Source: Lepus europaeus
Taxonomy: Eukaryota > Chordata > Mammalia > Lagomorpha > Leporidae
Direction: 5' to 3'
Assembly: GCF_033115175.1 (NCBI RefSeq)
Contig: NC_084831.1
Span: 10,512,540-10,576,539 of the forward strand
Length of the DNA stretch: 64,000 nt
This document shows, one piece after another, positions 32,001-44,000 of this stretch (its first letter is position 1; every line of letters begins with the position of its first letter). The notes under the pieces are model-generated. The model had not been told where the DNA came from. It ran no database searches and saw only the letters and a program-made list of their open reading frames with translations. The position numbers and the translations under genes are program-made.

Positions 32001-35000
32001 CCACCTCAAACCCGTGGTCCTTCTGCTCTGCAGGAAGCAGAAACAAACCCCGCGTGACCCTGAGTCACACAGACCCAGGCTGCAGCCCCACGCCTCAGTC
32101 CCATGCGGCCAGTCCCCAGCCCAAGGCCGCTGGACTCCCTCTGGGGCCAGGCTTGCAACGCTGGCAAACACAGCAGGGAACAGGAACAGAAGCTGTGCTG
32201 GTTCCCACACCACAGGTGTACACATTTGTGAGTGTAGTTTGGAGGAAGAAAGGAGACTGCAGAACACTTTAAAACACCTATAAAAGCAAGTTACGGGGCC
32301 GGCACTGCCGTGTAACAGGTAGTCACCGCCTGCAGTGCTGGCATCTCATATGGGTGCCGGTTCAAGTCCCGGCTGCTCCACCTCCGACCCAGCTCTCTGC
32401 TGTGGCCTGGGAAAGCAGTGGAGGATGGCCCAAGTCCTTGGACCCCCGCACCTGCGTGGGAGACCTGGAGGAAGCTCTTGGCTCCTGGCTTCAGACTGAC
32501 ACAGCTCTGGGTGTTGTGGCCATCTAGGGAGTGAACCAGCGGATAGAAGACCTCTCTCTCTCTCTGCCTCTCCTTCTCTCTGTGTAACTCGGACTTTCAA
32601 ATAAATAAATCTTTTTAAAAATTAAATTAAAAAGAAAAACAAGTTACAAAATAGGCATCCAGAAGAACTAAAAGCAGGGGTTCAAACAAAACTTTACATG
32701 CAAAAACTCATGGCAGCATTATTCACAATAGCTAAAAGGTAGAACCGACCCAGTATCCACTGACAGGTGAATGGGAAAGCAAACTGCTGTGTGTTCATAC
32801 CACGGATTATTACTCAGCCTTAAAATTTAAGTGAACTACTGCTGCACGCTGCAACACAGGGAACTCTGAAAATGTTGTGCTGAGTGAAAGAAGTCAGACA
32901 CACATGACCACATATGATATGACGTCATTGATACGAAATACCCAGACTAGGCTGATTCATGAGGCATTGTCCCTGGGTTATTACCAAGTGTTCTTTAAGC
33001 ACACAGTGCAGACACTGATCGCAGACACACACATGCACACACAGGACACCACGGAACATGAGCACCGATCAACACAAGCCCTGGGGAGGATCCAAGCACA
33101 AGACGAAGCCCTTCTGGCTCAAAGTGCATAAATTTATGCCAAGACTTAGATTTAAAAAAAACAAAAAAAACAAAAAAAAAACAAAAAAAACAAGCTACCT
33201 AGAGCAGAGATAAACAAAATAGAAAAACACTAGGGAAAACCGATGAACATAAAAGTTGGTTTTTGAAAAGAAAGGCTTTACCTACTCCGCCACAATGCTG
33301 GGCCCAAATAAATCTTTTAAAAAAAGATAAAGAGAAGGGAACACTTCCTACCTCCTTGTCACAGCCCAGAATTACCGGGACACTAAAGCCACACAAAGAT
33401 CCTCCATAAAGGGAGACAACAGACCAATGCCCCTTATGAACACGGATGCAACAATTCTCAATGAAACACTAACAAGCCAGACTGCAACACGGGAGATCAT
33501 ACACCTGCAGCTCAGTTCACAACAGCTGAGCTACGGCATCAACCCAGACACCCATCAGCTATGACTGGAGAAAGCCAATGTGAGGACTATCCACCATGGG
33601 AGACGACTCAGCCACGAGAGAAGGAAATCCTGTCTTTCACAGCAAAATGGATACAACGGAAACCATCATAGCCAGTGAACTAAGCCACTCCCAAAAAGGC
33701 AAATACCGTATGTTTTCCCTGATCCACGGTAACTAACAGAATACAAAATAATGTAATGTATGCTAGCAAAACTGACATCTTAGCAATTGATTATTGTTTA
33801 CAGCCCTTGTCTCTACTGTTGAGGCACAGTGGTTTTTTTTCTTCTATTTGTTGAGTTCTTTACCTAATGGAGGGGTAAATTTTATGATTATAAAATAAAC
33901 TGAAAGTAGATCATTGTAAAAATTAAAAGAGTAAGAAAGGAAGGAGGGCCGGCGCCGTGGCTCAACAGGCTAATCCTCCGCCTTGCGGCGCCGGCACACC
34001 GGGTTCTAGTCCCGGTCGGGGCACCGATCCTGTCCCGGTTGCCCCTCTTCCAGGCCAGCTCTCTGCTGTGGCCAGGGAGTGCAGTGGAGGATGGCCCAAG
34101 TGCTTGGGCCCTGCACCCCATGGGAGACCAGGAGAAGCACCTGGCTCCTGCCATCGGAACAGCGCGGTGCGCCGGCCGCAGCGCGCTACCGCGGCGGCCA
34201 TTGGAGGGTGAACCAACGGCAAAAGGAAGACCTTTCTCTCTGTCTCTCTCACTGTCCACTCTGCCTGTCAAAAAAAAAAGGAAGGAGGAGAGATGGTGGA
34301 ACGTGGGCAGGAGGGAGGTGGGATGAGGAGTATGACTATGATCCTACATCTGTACATATGAAATGTGTTCACCTTATATACATTTTTTAAATATGTATTT
34401 GAAAGTCAGAGTTACATAGAGAGAGAAGAAGAGGCAGAGAGAGAGAGAGAGAGAGAGAGTTCTTCCATTCGCTGGTTCACTCTCCAGCTGGCCGCAATGG
34501 CCAGAGCTGTGCCGATCCAAAGCCAGGAGCCAGGAGCTTCTTCCAGGTCTCACACGCAGGTGCAGGGGCCCAAGGACTTGGGCCATCTTCTACTGCTTTC
34601 CCAGGCCATAGCAGAGAGCTGAATTGGAAGTGGAGCAGCCGGGTCTCAAACAGGCGCCCAATATGGGATGCTGGCACTACAAGCGGCAGCTTTAAACACT
34701 ATGCCACAGCGCCGGCCCCCTTATATAAATTTTTTTAAAAGACCATATACCATGACCATGTGGGATTTATTCCTGGAATACAAGGATGGTTCAACATACA
34801 AAAATCAATGTAGGGGGCTGGCACTGTGCGCCAGTTCGAGTCCTAGCTGCTCCACTTCCAATTCAGCTCTCTGCTATGGCCTGAGAAAGCAGTAGAAAAT
34901 GGCCCAAGTCCTTGGACCCCTTCGCCCACGTGGGAGACCCAGAAGAAGCTCCTGGCTCCTGGCTTCAGATTGGCCTAGCTCCAGCCATTGTGGTCATCTA

Positions 35001-35036
35001 GGGAGTAAACCAGTGGATGGAAGCTCACTCACATAC

Positions 35037-35083
<47 letters not shown>

Positions 35084-38000
35084 CTCTGCCTTTCAAATAA
35101 ATAAAAATAAATCTTAAAAAAAAAAAAAAAGGCAGAAAGGGGGCCGGTGCTGTGATGCAGTGGATCAGTGGATTAACGCCCTGGCCTGAAGCGCCGACAT
35201 CCCATATGGGTGCTGGTTCAAGACCCAGCTGCTCCACTTCTGATCCAGCTCTCTGTTGTGGCCTGGGAAAGCAGCAGAAGATGGCCCAGGTCCTTGGGCT
35301 CCTGCACCCGCGTGGGAGACCTGGAAGAAGCTCCTGGCTTCAAATCGGCCCAGCTCCGGCCATTGCAGCCAATTAGGAAGTAAACCATAGGATGGAAGAC
35401 CTCTCTCTCTCTCTCTCTCTCTGCCTCTCCTCTCTCTATGTAACTCTGACTTTCAAATAAATAAATAAATCTAAAAAGAAGAAGAGGAGGAGGAGGAGGA
35501 AGGGAGGGAGGGAAGGAGGGAAGGGAGGGAGGAAAACACAAGAGGCAGCCGGGGCACCAGCAGGGGAGAGGAAGACTGGGTTGGCGGGAGGTGGGCAGCA
35601 GTGTCTCCAGAGCGTGTCAGCCCCGTTAGGCAGATCTGAGGTGAAGGCAGGGCCTGCAGGGCGAGGCATCTCGTGCTTGATTGGTTCTCGGTAGCCTCCT
35701 GAATTCAAAACTCCCCTCCCCCCACCACGAAAAGACGGACGCCGGGACACAAAATCCACGCCCGCTGCAGCACACTGCGGTCACTCCAGGAACTGAAGCT
35801 TGGCACGGCCGGTGGCAGCCTGGCTCTCGCCAAACCACGCTGACACCGCAGATGCTGCCTTTGTGGGCGGCCCGTCAGCCCTGGTGCTGTGACCGCGTCA
35901 TGGGGACGTGTTAAAGGGTGTGTTAAGTTCCAACAGTTACATTTAAAATAGCAATCTGGGGACAGGAACTTGGCGTGCGTTCAGGACACCACTTGGGAAA
36001 CCCACAAAGCATAAATCCAGCGCCTGGGTTCAGGCCCCAGCTCCGCTCCCAATTCTAGTTTCCTACTAATGTGCACCCCGGCAGCCAGCAAGTGATGGTT
36101 CAAGTGCCTGGGGCCCTGCCACCCACATGGGAGACGCCGACTGACTTCCGGCTCCCGGCTTCTGCCTGGTCCAGCCCAGATGGCAGCTCTCTCTGCTTCC
36201 CAAATAAATACAAATACATATAATAGCAATAGAGTCGGATCCAGGGCAGGTGTTCTGATGAATGTAACCAGGCCTGAACAGAGAAAACCCAGAATTCCTG
36301 TGCCTGGCTGAGTGGCACCACCATGTGGCAGCACTGTTAAACACCAGGTCACTCAGCCCGCCCTGGGAAGAAGCAGAGATGGGAACTCCTAGGGGACATC
36401 TGCGTCACATTCCAGCTTTGAAATGTTGCTGTCCCCATGAGGTGCTATATTTAGCTTGCTCTTTAAAAAAATTATTTATTTATTTGAAAGGCATAGCTAG
36501 AGAAAGAGACATAGAGAGATCTCTTCTAACCACTGGTTCACTCTCCAGACGGCCACAACCAGGCCAAAATCAGGAACCAGGGGCCTCTTCCCAGTCTCCT
36601 GTGTGGGTGGAAGGGGCCCAAGGACTTGGGCCATCTTACACTGCTTTTCCCAGGGTTCTACTTCAAATTCAAATATTTAGAATCCATGTAAGATGCGATC
36701 AGATCTGAGCTTTGTGCCAGTCTGGGGACCTGGTTGTGGGGCAGATGGCCCTGGCCCTGCTCTCCAAGAGCTGACACCAGATGAGGCCATCTCAACACGA
36801 GAAGCAGGTGCTACGGAACAGGAAGAGTGGGCTGGGGCCGCAGGAGCAGCTAATCCCAACTCTGTGCAAGGAGGGGGTATTCAGGGAAGACTTCCAGGAG
36901 GTGGCGACTCCTTAGTTCTCAAGACAGAGGTATGTTATAAAGGCCTAAGTTTGGCCCTACCCAACCTCTCTCTGGTGTGGCTCTAGATGGAATCACTGCT
37001 CTCTGGACCATGAGCTGATGCTCTGGGGGCTGTGCTCTGCCGTCTGTACCGTGAACCCCAGAGCTGTGGGCTAGAACAACCCCTTCTTCCTAAGTAGCCG
37101 GTGTCAGGAATTTCCCTAGAGGGACAAACACTGACCAGTATGCGGGCAGGGTGTGGGGGACATAAGACCAGCGAAACCCCGATGACCCCAAGAGGCTGGC
37201 AGCCCAAAGCTGTGTCACACGTTGCTGGTGCGCACGGTACCCCTGGGGCAAGGTGCACGGGGCTGTGGTACAACAACGCCCATTTCTCCGGCAGGTCAGG
37301 CCGAAGGGCAAAGAGCCGAATCACCTGCCAGGTGTCCCAGCCCCAGAGAGCCAGGAGCAGAGGGACCTCCCTGGCCTGGAGTCTCTGGTGCTCCCGCCAC
37401 TGCCATCAGGACCCAGGGAGCTAGCGCTGCCTCTCTTCCCTCTTATTTGATTAGAAAATCGGGAAACCAGGGGTGAATCTTGTGGCACAGCGGTTTAACC
37501 CGCCCCTTGGGAGGCCCACATCTCATACTGGATGCCAGTTCGAGTCCCAGCGATGATACTTCTGATCCAGCTCCCTGCTGGTGCGCCTGGGAAGCAGCAG
37601 AGGACAGCCCAGCCCCAGCACCCACATGGGAGGCCCGGATGGAGCGCCCGGCTCCTGGCTTCAGCCTGGCCCAGCACCTGCTGTTACGGCATTTGGGGAG
37701 TGAACCAGCCAATGGGATCGATCTCTCCCTCTTTCTCTGTCTGCATTTCAAGTAAATAAAAATAAATTACTTTTTTAAAATCAGGCAATGGTGAAGTAGA
37801 GGTTAGAGTTACACCCACACAGACGGCAAAACTACAAACAATCCAAATAGTCCTTAGAAATTCCTCGGACCCCCAAGACCCAGCCTCTTGAGAATCCCAA
37901 CAATGGAATTCTTTCAATTCCCTGCACAGTTCCCTGAGGGATGGTGGAAAGAGGCCCTCGCTGATGGAGGCTGGGAGGGGGTCCAAGCTGCTCCCTTGCT

Positions 38001-41000
38001 CCCCTTCGCTTGTTTATGTCAAGCCCCTGGAGTGGAGGTCACCAAGGTGACAGAGCCCAGGACACTCCTGCACCATGACAGAGAGGAGTGCTCGCTCCGC
38101 CGAGCGGGTGACGCTGAGGCTGGCTCTGGCTGGGCACCGCAGTGACCGTGTCTGGAGAGGCCCCGTGGACACCCGGGGAGGCCGAGCTGCTGCTTACCCC
38201 CTCCGCAGGCCTGGATGAAGAATAGCTTGGGCTTCCCACCCAGGCTGGGGCAGCTGGTCCCGTTGAAGATGTTCACGACTCTCTCAACGGGCACGGGGTA
38301 TCCGTCCGTGCCATAGACGGCCCCAGGGAACTGGAGGTGGCTGGCCTGGAAGACCAAGAATCCTGGTTACAGAACCAAGAAGTGAGGGTCGGCCAAGGGC
38401 ACTCTGGGCACGGGAGGGGACAGCTCCTTGACACACAGCCCCATGGCACACAGCCCCAGGGGCCAGGCCACACAGAGGACGGCCTCCTACCTGGCAGCCG
38501 TGAGACAGGATGATGACCACACAGCAGTCCAGGGCGCTGTGGTCCCGCTGTGCCAGCTCCACCAAAGCCAGGAGCATTTCCTACGAGGGAAGGCTGCAGG
38601 TGAGCCACAAGCATGGACCATCAGGCCCCCCTCCCTGGCACCTCCAGGCTGCAAAGGGATCAGCCCAAAGGCTTGGGCGGGGCACATTCTCCACTCCCAG
38701 GGGCTGACGGAGTGACAGTCACAGCAGTCAGGGCTCTCAGGGGACAGGTGCTGTGCTGGGCATCCCTCATGTAAGCCCCACAATACAATCCTGTCTTCTA
38801 CACAGGGAAACTGAGGCACAAGAGGTCACACCGCTGCGCCAAGAGCGCCAGTCCTGAAACCCACACTTCCCTAAGCCTGCGGCTCGAACCTGCGGCCACG
38901 GGGCCGACCACTGGGCCACTCCTGCAGCTCCCCCCACCCCGCCCACTTCCTCGGTGGCCGGGGACTGCACCTTGGCCGTCAGGTCAGACTTCACCTCCAC
39001 GGCGAAGTGCAGCGAGCAGAAGCGGCGCCGCAGTTTCTCGCAGTCAATGTTGGAGCCGTTGCGGGCGCTGAGCCCCGAGGCGCTGCTGAAGTTCACGTTG
39101 TTGATGACGAGGCAGTGGCCGCAGGGCTCTGCGTTCAGGACGTACGCCTGCAGGAGCACAGGGCCCAGCATAACCCGGGGTCCCACCGGGCCCCCACCCC
39201 CGTCCCCGGCAGAGGCGGCGAGCCCCTGGTTCCCATGCCCGTAGCTCTCGGTCTGCCCCGTGTCCCGGGCGAACATCAGCTCTGGCCTTGGTACCCCCAC
39301 CCCCAAAATCACTCCCCCAAGAAGGACCTTAAGAATCACTGGTCTCTACTGTGGCAAAAAGTGACCTACATGAAGGATCTCTGTGAGTGAGATCCCAGTG
39401 GAAAGAAGGGGCCATCAAAGAAGGAGGTACCTTTCTCTGAAGGGAGGAGAGAACTTCCACTTTGACTATGGCCTTGTCTACATAAGGTCAGAGTTTGTGA
39501 ACTCAAGAGGCTCCCATAGCCTTGGCAGCTCATGACAAGAGCCTGGAGTGATTACTGACGTCATAAATAAGAGTGTCAATTGTTAAATCAACAACAGGAG
39601 TCTCTGTGCACTTGCTCCCCATGTAGGACTTCTGTCCTTAATGTGTTGTACTATGACAATTAATGGTAAAATTAGTCTTCAAACAGTACTTCATACTTTG
39701 TGTGTCTGTGTGGGTGCCAACTGTTGAAATATTTACTTAGTATAGAGTTGGGCTTGTATATATAAAGATAATTAAAAATGAATCTTAATGAGGAATGGGA
39801 TGGGAGAGGAGTAGGAGGTGGGACAGGAATGGGGGTGAGGGCGGATGTATGAGAACCGCTATATTCCTGAAGCTTACCTATGAAGTTTATATTTATTAAA
39901 TAAAAGTATTCTAAAAAAAAAAATCACTAAGCCGGCACCGCGGCTCAATAGGCTAATCCTCCGCCTTGTGGCACTGGCACACCAAGTTCTAGTCCTGGTC
40001 GGGGCACCGATCCTGTCCTGGTTGCCCCTCTTCCAGGCCAGCTCTCTGCTGTGGCCAGGGAGTGCAGTGGAGGATGGCCCAAGTGCTTGGGCCCTGCACC
40101 CCATGGGAGACCGGGAGAAGCACCTGGCTCCTGCCATCGGAACAGCGCAGTGCGCCGGCCGCAGCGCGCCTACCACAGCGGCCATTGGAGGGTGAACCAA
40201 TGGCAAAAAGGAAGACCTTTCTCTCTGTCTCTCTCTACTGTCCACTCTGCCTGTCAAAAAAAAAAAAAAAATCACTAGTCACAGGGCTCTCACCCACAGA
40301 GCACCTGAGAATTTCGAGGCCAGCTCAGTGAGCAACTGGGACCTGGCCGCGTGCGGGGGTCGGAGGCTGCTTCCCGCCCAGGCTCACTCCCCTGCTGTCT
40401 CCCAGAGCCCACTCTTGTTTAGGGCACTCAGCACTGCAGCCACGCAGGGCTGAGCTAAGCAGACGCTTCACGGGGGGAATGTCACAGCTGTGACATCACT
40501 AAGTGGCCCGTGGTTGACAGAAACATCATCCCGTGGCACACGACCCGATTTCCACGGGCACGCCTTTCACTTGCCTATCTTCTCTCTCCCCAGCTAGTCT
40601 GATGGCTCCGCCAGGGCTAGCAGCTCTTGCCCAGGGCACTCCAGCATGGAGCCAGGATTGGCCCACGGGAGCCACGTGTGCAGTAAACACCTGTATGAGT
40701 GAGCGCAGTGACCGGGGTGGGCAGACGCTGACGCCGCCCCCCACTTTACAGCTGAGGAAAAGCGGGGTGGACTGATCTGCTCCAGCGAGCGCTGGCCAGG
40801 GCAGGGTTCATGGACCCCCAGAAGGCTGGAAGTGGGACTCCATTCCAGCCACCAGCCTCGGATCACATGAAGACTCACCAAATCTGCGTTTCCTCTCACA
40901 CCGTCCTGAGCACCTAGAGAGAAAAGCAAGAGGGAAACAGGGACGTGAGGGTCCCCCGTGAAGACGACCCTCACACGAACAGAGAGGAGTGGGAACTCGG

Positions 41001-44000
41001 GGACTCCCAGACCGTGCTGGTGGGAGAGTCCTGTGGCATGGCCACCTTGCAGAATTGCCTACAAGTTTTTTTGTAAAAAATATTTATTTATTTATTGATT
41101 TATTTGAAAGTCAGAGTTACACAGAGAGAGAAGGAGAGGCAGAGAGACAGAGAGAGAGAGGTCTTCCATCCACTGGTTCACTTCCTAACTGGCTGCAATG
41201 GCTGGAGCTGCGCTGATCCAAAGTCAGGAGCCAGGAGCTTCTTCCAGGTCTCCCACGTGGGTGCAGGGACCCAAGGACTTGGGCCATCTTCTGCTGCTTT
41301 CCCAGGCCTTAGGAGAGAGCTGGATCAGAAGTGGAGCAGCTGGGACTCGAACCAGCGCCCATATGGGATGCCAGCACTGCAGGTGGCAGCTTCACCTGCT
41401 ATACCACAGCACCAGCTCCTACTAATAGAGTTAAATAAATAGCTTAAATAAATAGTTAAATAAATAGCTCCTTCTAATAGAGTTAAACTCACACCTGCCT
41501 CTGAGCGGCAGGCCCACCCTCAGGTGCATCTCCAAGAGAAAAGAGCACAGAAAGACTTGGCCAGGAGTCTTCACTGAGCCTTATCTACATAAAGTCCCAA
41601 ACTGGAGATAACCAATGTGACAAGTTGATGGATACACAAACTGGGATCCACTGAGACCCACAACAGCTAGAAAACAAATAAGCTACCGATACTCGCAACA
41701 CCATGGATGACCTCAAAAGCATTATCAGAAACAAACAAAAACCCAATGCAAAACAGTTTATACGAAGTTCCAGAATTTACACGTAGTTCCTCCATGTATG
41801 TGAAGTTCCAGACGAGGAGGAGGAAGACCAGACGCTCCTGGTCCGCAGGTCCACTGGTGCACAGTGGGCCTCCAGAAATGTATTTATTTATTTATTCTGC
41901 CGAATAAATAAATGAGTAAAAACACTCATTTCCCTTCAACATCAAGAGTTTTCCCTTTTTTATTAATTTATTTGACAGGCAGAGGGCTGCAGAGGGAGAG
42001 ACAGAGACAGAAAAAGACATCTTCCACCTGCTGGTTCACTCCTCAAGTGGCTGCAACAGCCAGGACTGGTCCAGGCCAAAGACAGGAGCCTGGAGCTCCA
42101 TGTGAGTCCCCTACATGGGTGGCAGGGTCCCAGATGCTCAGGCTGTCCACTGCTGCCTTCCCAGGGACATTAGCCGGGAGCTGGGTTGGAAGCAGCAACT
42201 TCAAGCTGAGCAGCTGAGACTTGAACCGGCGCTCATATGGATGCCAGCATCATGAGCTGTACCACAGCGCTGGCCCCTTCACTCCCTTTTAACTTATTCA
42301 TTGATTTGAAAGAGAGAGAGAGATTCTGCCTGCTGGTTCATCCCTCCAATGCCTGCAACAGCCAGGAGCCAGGAATTCCGTCCAGGTCTCCCATGTGGGT
42401 AGCAGGGACCCAACTACTCGAGCCATCATCTGTAGCCTCCCAGGGTGCACAGTAGCAAGAAGCGGACATCAGGAGCAGGAGCAGGGTGCAGGCATCCCAA
42501 GCGGCTTCATAACCGCTGCACCAAACATCTGCCCTGGTGTTTTCATTTCAATGAGCAAGAACTCAGCTGGCCACCAGTCTGGAAGGCTGTAGGGCTTTTT
42601 TTTTTTTTTCCTCTCTTTTTAAACCAAGATAACTTGTTTATCTTGGTGGCTTCCTGAAGCTGGTGGGAGGTTGAAATGATGCTGCCACTCATTGCCCAGA
42701 GCAGGCCTGGCCCCTTGCTAGGAACTACCTCTTGCCAATTTAAAAGCCACACTGGAGCAGAGGTCGGCTACATGGTGCTTGAGAGGTGTTTCTCCCAAAA
42801 CGGCAGCTCCCACGCAGGTGACAAACACATGTGACTAAGCGTGTTTGCAAAAGAATCAGCCTCTTGGCCAGGGAGTCACTGGGTACACGCCCATGTCACC
42901 CACAGAGAGAAGTGGGTGAAGGGGGCGTGCCCTCCAACGGGCCTCTTCTTGGTTTCAGTAATGCGGAAGTCCCCGATCACCCACTTCCTGCAAAAGTCCC
43001 CGATCACCCACTTCCTGCGAGGCCCTGTGGGGAGCGCTTTCCATGTACGGCCTCGCTGACTCCTGAGAGCAATCCTACAGCAAACGCTGTCATCCGTCCC
43101 CTCTGACAGAGCCTCAGAGAGCCCGAGTGGCGCGGGGCGGTGAGCACAGCCACCAGCCCCAGAGGGGAGGGGCCGGGCCAGGCTAACACCAACCTTTACT
43201 TTCCAGAAAGTCCTAACCCCGGGAGAGGCATGAGCAGAGAAGCCACAGGGCTGGGTAGGGCTAGGTGTCGACTTCACAGGCCAGGGGGTGCCCAGATGTT
43301 TGGTTAAATGCTATTTCTGAGTGTGTCCGTGACGGTCCTTCTGGAATTCTGGGAGAGATTAGCATCTAACCGGGTGGACTCAGGACGGCAGGAGAGTTCG
43401 CCACTGTGGGCCACCTCATCCAACCCACTGACGCCCCGAATGCAACAGAGAGAGGGAGAGAGGGAGAATCTGATCTTGGTGGGCCTCACCACCCGAGGTG
43501 GGAATGGGGCTTCCTGGCCCTCTACCAAGGACACACACATTGGAAATCCTGACTCTCATACTTGGCTGGAACCACACCACAGCATGCACACAGCAAACTG
43601 TGGGCCCGCTCTGCCTCCATGATCATGAGAGCCAGTTCCTACAATGAATCATACAAGTGGGCTTCATAAGTTCACAGACCAGGCAGGTGTCGTGGCACAG
43701 CCGGCTCAGCCGCTTCCAATCCAGTCCCCTGCTAACGCGCCTGGGAAGCAATGAATCGATAATGGCCCAAGTGGCGTTGGACTCATGGGCTGGCACTGTG
43801 GCACAGCAGGTTAGGCCATGGCCTGCAATGCCAGAATCCCATATGAGCACTGGTTCAAGTCTTCGCTGTTTCACTTCTGATCCAGCTCCCTGCTAATATG
43901 CCTGGGAAAACAGAAGAGGATGGCCCAAGTATTTGGACCCTGCCATCCACATAGGAGGCCTTGAGAGAGAGCTAGGAGATTAATTAGATCATTTATGTAA

